Shown here: positions 1 through 8,024 of the stretch, piece after piece
How positions within the stretch are numbered: the stretch's first letter is position 1
Layout: each line of letters opens with the position of its first letter
NCBI RefSeq assembly: GCF_023715205.1
Contig: NZ_JAMBNR010000001.1
Span: 310,001 to 374,000, forward strand
Direction: 5' to 3'
DNA: 64,000 nt
Origin: Mesobacillus maritimus
GTDB taxonomy: Bacteria; Bacillota; Bacilli; Bacillales; Cytobacillaceae
The notes under the pieces: generated by a model
Databases searched by the model: none
Told to the model about the DNA's origin: nothing
The model's input: the letters and a program-made list of their open reading frames with translations, nothing else
Position numbers and translations under genes: made by a program

Positions 1-847
1 TTATTGCAATAAACTCGTTAGTTACAGCTAAAAGTGATTCATCAATTGTACAATTGCTATTCTGCTCATTCACATCTGGTAATAATACCAATTGTGGAGC
101 AGGTACTCTTGGATGTGGATGTTTCTGAATATTCGTTTTATACACTGTTTGTATCCGTTTTTCACGAAGAACCTCATTTGGAGTGTCATTTGAGTGGATA
201 CTTCCATTTTCCATAAGTAGAAGTCGATCACAATATAAACCAGCAAGGTTTAAGTCATGAAAAATGGATATAACAGTTAGGCCACGTTCATTGGTCCAGC
301 GCTTCAATGAGTCTAATAACTCTTTTTGAAATGAGAGATCTAAGTGATTCGTCGGTTCATCCAAGAGCAAGATTTCAGGTTCTTGAGCAAGAGCTTGTGC
401 TAGAAAGACACGTTGTCTTTCTCCACCTGAGAGTTGTTGAATATCCTGATCCTGAAAAAGTGCAACTCCTGTCTGCTCCATTACTTGTTGAACAATTTGC
501 TCATCCTGTTTCGACCATGTTTGGAACCACCCTTGTTGATGCGCATATCTACCAAGCGAAACGGTTTCTTTAACAGTATAAGAAAAAGCTTGACTAGAGT
601 GCTGGGGCAGCACTGCAATGATTTTTGCAAGTTCCTTCGCGGAGTATTGTTTTAATGGTTTATCGTTCAAAAGAATGTTTCCACTTGAAAAAGGAAGAAC
701 CCCGCTTAACATATTTAATAATGTTGTTTTACCACTTCCATTAGGCCCCAATATCCCAAATAATTCTCCTTTTCTGACTTCAAAAGAGATATCCTTAAGA
801 ATGGGCTCACTTGAATACCCACCTGCTACCCTTTCAACACTAAGCAT
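1..847 (-). CDS. btuD: Vitamin B12 ABC importer ATP-binding protein BtuD, 3' end outside window
   Basis: Energises cobalamin import with the BtuC permease and BtuF lipoprotein encoded just upstream. My own translation of the minus strand from the ATG at 847 gives an ABC ATPase with Walker A GPNGSGKTT, signature LSGGERQR and Walker B ILLLDEPTNHLDL. The start lies 4 nt after the btuC stop and is preceded by a GGGGG ribosome binding site. The frame stays open to base 1, giving 282 codons. That is already longer than a plain BtuD of about 255-270 residues. After the ABC domain there is a linker (VPAPQLVLLPDVNEQ) and the start of further sequence. In B. subtilis the equivalent YvrA, as I recall, carries a C-terminal CbiZ-type adenosylcobinamide amidohydrolase domain, and the extension fits such a fusion. 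That last point is inference, because the domain itself is outside the window. Confidence 0.88.
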   Translation of the reverse strand, partial: MLSVERVAGGYSSEPILKDISFEVRKGELFGILGPNGSGKTTLLNMLSGVLPFSSGNILLNDKPLKQYSAKELAKIIAVLPQHSSQAFSYTVKETVSLGRYAHQQGWFQTWSKQDEQIVQQVMEQTGVALFQDQDIQQLSGGERQRVFLAQALAQEPEILLLDEPTNHLDLSFQKELLDSLKRWTNERGLTVISIFHDLNLAGLYCDRLLLMENGSIHSNDTPNEVLREKRIQTVYKTNIQKHPHPRVPAPQLVLLPDVNEQNSNCTIDESLLAVTNEFIAI

Positions 848-850
848 GAT

Positions 851-1909
851 TTACCCCCTTCCTTTATTACGTCTTTTCATTAGGATGATTGCAAAGGTAG
901 GTGCTCCAATTATCGCAGTAATAACACCAATTGGGAGTTCAGTAGGTGAAATGATCGTTCGGGCTACTAAATCGGCCAAAATGAGAAAACCACTTCCAGT
1001 TAGAATCGACAAAGGTAATAAGTGACGATGATCTGGTCCCCAGATCAAACGCGTAAGGTGTGGAATCACTAGCCCAACAAAACCAATAGTTCCCGATACA
1101 GCAACCGCAGCTCCAGTTAAAATGGAACCAGCAATTAAAATCATCATCTTTCTTTTATGAACGTCAACGCCAATATGCTGTGCTCGTTCTTCACCAAATG
1201 ACATTGCGTTTAATTCTCTACCGTTCAATAGCAAGATGATTGTTCCTACTAAAAAGAACGGTAGTATTATGTAGATATAATCCCAACCACGCATTGACAC
1301 ACTTCCCAGAAGCCAACCAATTATCTGTCTTAATTCATCACCGGTCAAGGCAATCATTAGGGAAATAAACGCTCCTAAAAAAGAACTAAATATAATCCCT
1401 GTTAATATAATGGTTTCAACTTTCATCCCGCGATCAATTCTTCGTGCAAATATGAGTACAATGATAATCGTTAAAAATGCAAAAAGGATACTTAATACAG
1501 GTAAAGTAAACATCCCTACAAAAGGTATTGATACTCCAAAAAACAAGGTAACGACGGCACCAACCGAAGCTCCTGAAGAAACACCAAGTGTATAGGGATC
1601 TGCTAATGGATTTCTTAATAACCCTTGAAAAGCGGCACCAGCGATAGCGAGTGACGCCCCCACCAAACCTGCTAATAGAACACGCGGTAATCTGATGTTC
1701 ATAACAATATTACTATGCATCGGGTTAATCTGTTCATTAGGTGGGAAGCGGAAAACTTCAGCACCAATGATATTGAGTATATCAAAGACCGGAACAGAAA
1801 CTGTCCCGATCGATATCCCCATTAATATTGCAATAAAAAGAAAAGCAGTTGCCAGTATATAAGATGTAAATTTATTTACTAAATAGTTCTGGGTAAACAG
1901 CTTTTGCAA
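851..1909 (-). CDS. btuC: Vitamin B12 ABC importer permease BtuC (FecCD family)
   Basis: Polytopic inner-membrane permease that forms the translocation channel for cobalamin. The roughly 352-residue product shows about ten hydrophobic segments and FecCD hallmarks such as LRNPLADPYTLGVSSGAS and the cytoplasmic loop GEERAQHIGVDV that contacts the ATPase. I chose the TTG at 1909 because AAGGAG lies 9 nt upstream. The frame is open to 1930. The gene overlaps the end of btuF by 38 nt, which suggests translational coupling. Together with the cobalamin riboswitch upstream of btuF this supports B12 rather than siderophore as substrate, since sequence alone would fit either. Confidence 0.9.
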   Translation of the reverse strand: MQKLFTQNYLVNKFTSYILATAFLFIAILMGISIGTVSVPVFDILNIIGAEVFRFPPNEQINPMHSNIVMNIRLPRVLLAGLVGASLAIAGAAFQGLLRNPLADPYTLGVSSGASVGAVVTLFFGVSIPFVGMFTLPVLSILFAFLTIIIVLIFARRIDRGMKVETIILTGIIFSSFLGAFISLMIALTGDELRQIIGWLLGSVSMRGWDYIYIILPFFLVGTIILLLNGRELNAMSFGEERAQHIGVDVHKRKMMILIAGSILTGAAVAVSGTIGFVGLVIPHLTRLIWGPDHRHLLPLSILTGSGFLILADLVARTIISPTELPIGVITAIIGAPTFAIILMKRRNKGRG

Positions 1910-2852
1910 GTTCCTCGACTCCTTGAGCAATCCTTGGGCCAGTGCGAGTCACCATATCGGAATCTACATCAACCACTTGTTTGTTTTTTACTGCAGTCAT
2001 ATCTTGCCATCCATCACGATTCATCACATTAGCAACCGCATCACCTGTATAGTATCCATGAGTAGTGATAATAACATCCGGATTTCTTTCAATGACCGCT
2101 TCTGGATCTAACTTTGCCCAACCTTCTTCAGTTACAATATTTTTCGCGTTAATCACTTGTAGCATTTCATCCATAAAAGTATTCGCACCTGTTGCAACAA
2201 TATCTGGAGCTGGTGACACCTCAACAAAAACTGTTTTACGATCTCCTTCACTAATTTCACTAGCTTTTGCTTCGATATCATTAATTAAAGATTTCATTTC
2301 AGAAACAATCGATTCCGCTTGTGTTAATTCCCCTGTTGCAGAGCCAATCATCAATATGGAATCATATACTTCGTCAATATTCTTCGCATCATTCACGATA
2401 AGGACAACAATTCCAGAATCTCTCAATTGTTGAAGTCCAGCCCCAGCACTTTGGGCAGTAGATTCATGAGCTAAAACAAGATCAGGTTGTAAAGAAATGA
2501 TTTTTTCAATGTTTATTTCCAACCCACCAATCTTTTCTTTTTCTAGTACTTCTTCTGGAAAATTATCGTAATCAGAAACTCCAACAACTTTGTCACCCAT
2601 TTCCAGGCTATATACAATTTCTGTATTACTTGGGATTAAAGAAACGATTTTCTCCGGTTTTGTCTCTATTGTTACTTCATTATCAAGAGCGTCCGTTATC
2701 GTTACTGGGTATGTAACTTCCGTTTTCTTTTCATTTTGATTTTCCGAACTTGATGGACCTTCATTTGTTTGATTTTCACTACTTCCCCCACAAGCTGCAA
2801 GAATTCCTAATAATAGAAAATAAACAAATAATAAAGGATAAAGCTTTTTCAT
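1872..2852 (-). CDS. btuF: Vitamin B12-binding lipoprotein BtuF
   Basis: Extracytoplasmic solute receptor for cobalamin or its precursors, tethered to the membrane by lipid. The 326-residue product starts with a lipoprotein signal ending in the lipobox LAAC (Cys21). A low-complexity Ser/Glu/Asn linker follows, then a class III periplasmic-binding fold (TroA/BtuF) from about residue 45. This contains the family pattern EKIVSLIPSNTEIVYSL and a second lobe with ARNPDVII-like sequence (ERNPDVIITT). It is the first gene of the btuF-btuC-btuD operon and sits about 330 nt downstream of the cobalamin riboswitch. A terminator hairpin and a copy of a dispersed repeat lie in that leader. Confidence 0.9.
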   Translation of the reverse strand: MKKLYPLLFVYFLLLGILAACGGSSENQTNEGPSSSENQNEKKTEVTYPVTITDALDNEVTIETKPEKIVSLIPSNTEIVYSLEMGDKVVGVSDYDNFPEEVLEKEKIGGLEINIEKIISLQPDLVLAHESTAQSAGAGLQQLRDSGIVVLIVNDAKNIDEVYDSILMIGSATGELTQAESIVSEMKSLINDIEAKASEISEGDRKTVFVEVSPAPDIVATGANTFMDEMLQVINAKNIVTEEGWAKLDPEAVIERNPDVIITTHGYYTGDAVANVMNRDGWQDMTAVKNKQVVDVDSDMVTRTGPRIAQGVEELAKAVYPELFSK

Positions 2853-2911
2853 TGTGTCATTCCTCCAATGGTTATTCAGGATGTTTCACATCACCCTAGT
2901 TTTTTAACAAA

Positions 2912-3073
2912 GCCCTTCTGTTGTTAAAATCTTAAAAACAATTTTGACTTCGGCAATAGCTATTATATAGCTTGAAAATAATTTGCAAGCTCTTTGCTTT
3001 TATTGATTGCTATTTTACAGCTAAGGTCGACAATTCAATTTGTTTTATTAGCAACAAATATTAAGAAGAAGCC
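2912..3073 (+). repeat. MITE-like dispersed repeat, copy 1 (shorter, both ends recognisable)
   Basis: About 162 bp related to the elements at 44257-44436, 46542-46720 and 62826-63003. Shared landmarks are TGTTGTTAAAATC near the left end, TTGCAAGCTC in the middle, and GCAACAAATATTAAGAAGAAGCC at the right end, which is an imperfect inverted copy of the left end. It lies inside the leader between the riboswitch terminator and btuF. Confidence 0.7.
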
Positions 3074-3084
3074 TAACAAAAAAA

Positions 3085-3111
3085 ACATCTCCACAACAAA
3101 AGTAGAGATGT
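3085..3111 (-). terminator. Riboswitch-associated intrinsic terminator
   Basis: On the minus strand a hairpin with ACATCTC / GAGATGT arms is followed by an eight-base T run. It lies between the cobalamin riboswitch and btuF, so it probably stops transcription when cobalamin is bound. Confidence 0.8.
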
Positions 3112-3182
3112 TTGTTTAGATAACTAATAAATTATGTAGCAATCCTGCCAAACACCTCCTATCCTCGTAGGTTGTGGTGCAA

Positions 3183-3368
3183 AGAAACAGGCAGGTCTCC
3201 TGGCTCATGAATATTTGCTTGATTGCGCCTTCCCATACATAAAATATACAGTGGCATAAATGCAATTGGCTATCCATTAACAGTGGCGGGACCGCGTTGG
3301 ATTTTCACCAACTTCCCTATTAAGTCTTCAAAAGTTAGAGAAACATACCTTTGAAAAGACACCTATTT
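3183..3368 (-). promoter_or_regulatory. Cobalamin (AdoCbl) riboswitch
   Basis: On the minus strand the conserved B12 box AGCCAGGAGACCTGCC (3190-3205) closes the element. Upstream are the other family landmarks: GGTGAAAATCC followed by CGCGGTCCCGCCACTG (3280-3296 on the plus strand). It precedes the btuF-btuC-btuD operon with an intrinsic terminator in between. That is the arrangement known for repression of B12 uptake genes by adenosylcobalamin. Confidence 0.95.
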
Positions 3369-3611
3369 CTATTTATTAAATTTTCCGCTAAAAAGAATTA
3401 TACACCTATAAAGTAGGATTGAATAGAGTATTTTCAATTAATACAAATAAATGTCGTATCTTTAGACTCCATCAATAATCCTACTTTTCAATTGAAACTA
3501 ATATAAATTAACCAAAGGATGACCAATTTTGCAATCTTTGACGGACTTCTTGCTGATTATGGCTGGCTATAGTAGGTCGCAAAAAAGAAAGTAACACATT
3601 CTCTTTTATAT

Positions 3612-3683
3612 GCTATTTTCACATGCAATTTGTATATAATCTAATTTCGATCTATTAATTGTTTTAACAACAATAATATAGCC
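3612..3683 (-). repeat. MITE-like dispersed repeat, truncated copy
   Basis: The minus strand starts GGCTATATTATTGTTGTTAA, matching the left end of the complete element at 44257 (GCTGTTTTCGTAAAGATTGT onward). Similarity fades after roughly 70 bp, so this is a fragment. Confidence 0.5.
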
Positions 3684-3767
3684 TTCTACAATTAGAAGGC
3701 CCTAGGCTGTAGACAAACTCGAAAATATTGAGCTTGCCTACAATTTCTTTATATTTTTTTGTGAATT

Positions 3768-3892
3768 TGGGGACTGTAATTTCCGTTCAATGACCGTCCG
3801 CTTTCTACAGGGTGGAAACTAAGTCTTTCCTTCGCAAATTGCTTCTCCCCGGTCTCACCTGCCCCAATAATCCCGCAGAAGTCTTAGCGTCT
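3768..3892 (-). repeat. Degenerate Bacillaceae intergenic palindromic repeat
   Basis: The minus strand contains CTTCTGCGGGATTATTGGGG, then CAGGTGAGACC, then AGAAAGCGGAC...GAACGGAAAT. I recall this order of motifs from a widespread intergenic repeat of Bacillaceae (CTGCGGGA...CAGGTGAGACCCC...GGAAAGCG...GCGGAAAT). The copy here is diverged. Otherwise 3374-3997 holds no gene that I can see. Confidence 0.45.
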
Positions 3893-3997
3893 CTCGATTC
3901 AACAGTTTTCAAAAATTCAATGTACTTGTTTTATCCTTCAGCCATTTTCTGTATATAAGCTAGGTCAAAGCGATTAGTAGGTATTTCTAAAATAAAA

Positions 3998-5422
3998 TTA
4001 GTAATTCTTTTTATGTTCTTTTGTTTCCCAACTTTCGATTCCCTTTAACCCAGGTATACTGTCTGCAAAAAAAACTGGATCCTTTTGTTGTTTCCGTTGA
4101 CTTTGGTAATCCTTAAGAGCTGAAAAAGCGATTTTGCCTAGTAAGCTAATGGCAATAATATTAATCAAAGCCATGATTCCCATAAACAAATCAGCTAGAT
4201 TCCAGACGACAGCTAAGTCAACTATTGCGCCGAAAATGACCATTGCAATGACTGCTATACGGTAAACAAATAACGCCGACTTACTATCTTTAATGAATTC
4301 AATATTAGTCTCCCCATAATAATAATTTCCAATGATTGATGAGAAGGCAAATAAGAAAATCGCAATACTGATAAAGGCAGAGGCCCATCCACCTACATGT
4401 GTTGCTAGAGCAGACTGTGTAAGTTCAATTCCAGTCAAGCCGCTACTGAGGTAATCACCTGATAGCAAGATGATGAAAGCGGTAGCCGAACAGATTAGAA
4501 TTGTATCAACAAATACTCCTAGGGTTTGAATTAACCCTTGTTTGACTGGGTGAGATACTGCTGCAGTTGCAGCAGCATTCGGAGCACTCCCCATCCCAGC
4601 TTCATTCGAGAATAAACCTCGCTTAATACCCATCATGATAGCAGCACCAATTCCTCCACCAACTGCTTCTTCAATTCCAAACGCTTCTTTAACAATTAGT
4701 GAGAACAGTGTAGGAATTTCATTTAAATTCGTTACCACAACAAATAATGCCAAAATTAAATATAGAACAGCCATGACCGGAACAATCGTTTGGGAAACGC
4801 GAGCAACTCGCTTAACCCCCCCAAATATGATCAATGCTGTAAAAATAGCGAGAATAATACCAATTACAGTTCGGTCCATACCAAAAGACTCTTTAAACGC
4901 AATGGCAATTGTATTAGATTGTACAGAGTTAAAAACGAGTCCGAAAGAAAAAGTAATGATCACTGCAAAAAGAATTCCCATCCAACGCTTGTTTAATCCT
5001 TTTTCCATATAATAAGCGGGTCCGCCCCTAAAGCCATCTTTATCTTTTACCTTGTAAATTTGCGCAAGTGTACTTTCAACAAAGCTTGAACCTGCACCAA
5101 TAAATGCAATTAACCACATCCAAAATACAGCACCTGGTCCACCAGCTGCAATAGCAGTTGCTACACCAGCAATGTTCCCTGTTCCAACTCGTGATGCTGC
5201 TGATATTGTAAATGCTTGAAAAGATGAAAGCCCTTGTTTGCCATCAGTCGACATCAAGGCCTTATCACCTAAAATTCTAAACATTTCGCCAAATAATCGT
5301 ACTTGAACAAAATTACTCTTAAATGAAAAATATAGACCAGCAAGAATTAAAACTGCGATCAGGACGTAGCCCCAAATTAAATCATTTAAGATCGTTATAT
5401 TTTCGTTAAATACTTCTAACAT
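3998..5422 (-). CDS. alsT: Sodium:alanine/glycine symporter AlsT (AGCS family)
   Basis: Membrane carrier that imports alanine, glycine or related amino acids with sodium. The 474-residue product has about eleven hydrophobic segments and AGCS motifs: an N-terminal FQAFTISAASRVGTGNIAGV stretch and, further on, GLFSNEAGMGSAPNAAATA. Its position next to parC is the same as that of B. subtilis alsT, which I recall lies beside grlA. It is separated from parC by a strong bidirectional hairpin, so it is probably transcribed from its own promoter. The substrate is inferred from the family only, and glutamine transport has also been reported for AlsT-like proteins. Confidence 0.9.
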   Translation of the reverse strand: MLEVFNENITILNDLIWGYVLIAVLILAGLYFSFKSNFVQVRLFGEMFRILGDKALMSTDGKQGLSSFQAFTISAASRVGTGNIAGVATAIAAGGPGAVFWMWLIAFIGAGSSFVESTLAQIYKVKDKDGFRGGPAYYMEKGLNKRWMGILFAVIITFSFGLVFNSVQSNTIAIAFKESFGMDRTVIGIILAIFTALIIFGGVKRVARVSQTIVPVMAVLYLILALFVVVTNLNEIPTLFSLIVKEAFGIEEAVGGGIGAAIMMGIKRGLFSNEAGMGSAPNAAATAAVSHPVKQGLIQTLGVFVDTILICSATAFIILLSGDYLSSGLTGIELTQSALATHVGGWASAFISIAIFLFAFSSIIGNYYYGETNIEFIKDSKSALFVYRIAVIAMVIFGAIVDLAVVWNLADLFMGIMALINIIAISLLGKIAFSALKDYQSQRKQQKDPVFFADSIPGLKGIESWETKEHKKNY

Positions 5423-5536
5423 CCTTTTAACTCCTTTATGTATCCCTTGGTGATGATGCGTTTGTAAATAGAACTATTTTTTGCTAATCCACATCTATTT
5501 ATTTTAATATCCACTTCAAATAGAGATTTTACACAT

Positions 5537-5575
5537 AAAAAGTACCCGATTCACAAACGAATCTAGGTACTTTTT
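5537..5575 (-). terminator. Intrinsic terminator after parC
   Basis: Hairpin with AAGTACC / GGTACTT outer arms and ATTC / GAAT inner arms, flanked by A and T runs on both sides. It ends the parE-parC transcript. Confidence 0.75.
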
Positions 5576-5579
5576 TACT

Positions 5580-8024
5580 TTAAACTTCTTTCTCTACTTC
5601 GAGATCATTTTCAACTTTCCATAATTCTTGTAACTTCCCACTCTCATTTTCATCGAAAAGGAAGGAACCATTCGAATAACGATCGTTAAATCGTAAAGAT
5701 TCAGGTTTAACTGAGAAGATTTGCTGTTTTTCAGTTAATAGGAATACTTCATCCTTATTCTGAGCTACTTCAAACCCAATAATTCGATGTGGGTTGGTTT
5801 TTAACTCACGTAAGACAACAACTCCACGTTTCGCACGACTGGTTGGTTCAAAATCAGTTAACTTCATTTTTTTAATTGCTCCACGTTGTGTGGCAATAAT
5901 GATCACTTGATCACGATCGGCCTCAATCACTTTTCCACCAATAACGTAATCACCATCTTTTAGGTTGATTCCTTTCACGCCAGAAGCTCGAATTCCAATT
6001 GGGCTGACTTCCTCCTCAGTGAATAATAAAGCATATCCAAGATGAGTGACTATGAACATTTGATTCTTCCCCGTTGTTAGCTGAACATCAATTGTTTCGT
6101 CATCGCCTTTTAAATTCATAGCCATTAACGTTTTAGAATAACGTTGAGCTTTATATTGTTTTAACTCTGTTTTCTTAACCATACCATTCTTGGTTACAAA
6201 TTGTAGATATAAATCTTGTTCGAAGTCTTGTATTGGAATCGCTTTGATGATATGTTCATCTCGCTCAAGGGGAACAATGTTCGCAATATGTTGTCCTAGG
6301 TCTTTCCAACGAATATCAGGAAGCTCATGAACTGGGAGATATAAGTAATTTCCTTTATTCGTAAACAACAGTACCACTTCTTTTGTGTTCATTTCCATTT
6401 GAGCTAAAAGTCTATCTGTTTCTTTCATAGCGAAATCTTTGCCGTTTGAGGCCGCATAAGAACGCAGACTAGTTCGTTTAATATAACCGTCCTTTGTGAC
6501 AGTTACAATAACATCCTCACTTGCAATTAAGACTTCTAGATTGATTTTTATTTCTTCTATTTCTTCCTCGATTTTAGTTCGACGGCCGTCAGCAAAGCGC
6601 TTCTTAATTTCTTTTAGTTCTTTTTTGATCACAGACATTAACTTTCTGTCACTCTCTAAAATGGAAACGAGTTCAGTGATTTTTTTGTTCAGCTCTTCTT
6701 GCTCTGCTTGAAGGGCCGTCACATCCGTGTTTGTTAGTCGATACAATTGTAAAGAAACAATGGCTTCTGCCTGCGCTTCGCTAAACGCAAATTTTTCTAT
6801 TAAATTATTTTTTGCATTTCGCTTATCTTTCGACGCACGAATGGTCGCGATAACCTCATCAAGGATCGATAAGGCTTTTATTAACCCATCGACTATGTGT
6901 TGACGATCGCGTGCTTTTTTTAGTTCAAATTGTGATCGTCTCGTGACAACTTCACGTTGGTGAGCAATATAGGCATCCAATAATTCAGCAAGACCCATTT
7001 GTTTTGGACGCTTATTATGAATGGCAACCATATTAAAGTTATAAGTAATTTGTAGGTCCGTGTTTTTAAACAGAAAATTTAAGACTCCTTGTGCATCTGC
7101 ATCTTTCTTTAGTTCGATGACAATTCGAAGACCAGTTCGGTCTGTTTCATCTCGTACTTCTGAAATTCCTTCAACTTTACGATCAAGGCGCAATTCGTCC
7201 ATTCGTTTGACCAAATTCGCTTTATTCACTTCATAAGGAATTTCGGTGACGGCAATTTGTTGCCGTCCCCCGCGTAAAGGCTCAATTTCTGTTTTTCCAC
7301 GCACAATTACTTTGCCTTTTCCAGTTCGATAAGCTTTAGCAATTCCTTCTACACCTTGAATGATGCCTCCAGTAGGGAAGTCTGGACCCTTAATAACGGT
7401 CATTAACTCTTCAATGGAACACTCGGGATGGTCCATTCTCATAAAAACCCCATCAATAATTTCATCAAGAGAATGCGGTGGTATATCGGTTGCATAACCA
7501 GCCGAAATTCCTGTTGACCCATTAACAAGGAGATTTGGGAACATTGAAGGTAACACCGTTGGCTCTTTCGAGGTATCATCAAAGTTTGGGATAAATTCGA
7601 CAGTTTCTTTTTCAATATCACGCAATAATTCAGTTGAAATGGCTGATAAGCGTGCTTCAGTATACCGCATCGCCGCTGGTGGGTCGCCATCAATGCTACC
7701 GTTGTTTCCATGCATTTCAATTAGGACGTTTCTTACCTTCCAATCTTGACTCATCCGCACCATTGCTTCGTAAACAGATGAATCACCATGTGGATGGTAG
7801 TTACCAATTACATTTCCAACTGTTTTTGCTGATTTTCTAAATCCCTTTTCATGCGTATTTCCCTCCACATGCATCGCATATAAAATTCTCCGCTGTACAG
7901 GCTTCAACCCATCACGAGCATCTGGAAGAGCCCGCTCTTGAATAATATATTTACTATAACGACCGAAGCGGTCACCAATGACTTCCTCGAGAGGTAGGTC
8001 GCGAAATTTCTCTACAGAACTCAT
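5580..8024 (-). CDS. parC: DNA topoisomerase IV subunit A
   Basis: Breakage-reunion subunit of topoisomerase IV, which decatenates daughter chromosomes. The 814-residue protein begins with the GyrA/ParC winged-helix core. It contains YHPHGDSSVYEAMVRM (residues about 76-92, the quinolone-resistance region with Ser82/Ser83 present) and the catalytic tyrosine in AMRYTEARLS (Tyr121). A coiled tower region and a C-terminal beta-pinwheel follow. Length matches B. subtilis ParC. The missing GyrA-box and the partner gene upstream argue for ParC over GyrA. Its ATG overlaps the parE stop by 4 nt (ATGA), indicating coupled translation. Confidence 0.96.
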   Translation of the reverse strand: MSSVEKFRDLPLEEVIGDRFGRYSKYIIQERALPDARDGLKPVQRRILYAMHVEGNTHEKGFRKSAKTVGNVIGNYHPHGDSSVYEAMVRMSQDWKVRNVLIEMHGNNGSIDGDPPAAMRYTEARLSAISTELLRDIEKETVEFIPNFDDTSKEPTVLPSMFPNLLVNGSTGISAGYATDIPPHSLDEIIDGVFMRMDHPECSIEELMTVIKGPDFPTGGIIQGVEGIAKAYRTGKGKVIVRGKTEIEPLRGGRQQIAVTEIPYEVNKANLVKRMDELRLDRKVEGISEVRDETDRTGLRIVIELKKDADAQGVLNFLFKNTDLQITYNFNMVAIHNKRPKQMGLAELLDAYIAHQREVVTRRSQFELKKARDRQHIVDGLIKALSILDEVIATIRASKDKRNAKNNLIEKFAFSEAQAEAIVSLQLYRLTNTDVTALQAEQEELNKKITELVSILESDRKLMSVIKKELKEIKKRFADGRRTKIEEEIEEIKINLEVLIASEDVIVTVTKDGYIKRTSLRSYAASNGKDFAMKETDRLLAQMEMNTKEVVLLFTNKGNYLYLPVHELPDIRWKDLGQHIANIVPLERDEHIIKAIPIQDFEQDLYLQFVTKNGMVKKTELKQYKAQRYSKTLMAMNLKGDDETIDVQLTTGKNQMFIVTHLGYALLFTEEEVSPIGIRASGVKGINLKDGDYVIGGKVIEADRDQVIIIATQRGAIKKMKLTDFEPTSRAKRGVVVLRELKTNPHRIIGFEVAQNKDEVFLLTEKQQIFSVKPESLRFNDRYSNGSFLFDENESGKLQELWKVENDLEVEKEV

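Noticed and set aside
2065-2433. 122-residue ORF antisense to btuF
   Set aside because: Mirror frame of a conserved lipoprotein gene with no independent support.
3371-3997. Possible small gene between the riboswitch and alsT
   Set aside because: No frame with a ribosome binding site and plausible protein. The stretch is explained mostly by degenerate repeats.
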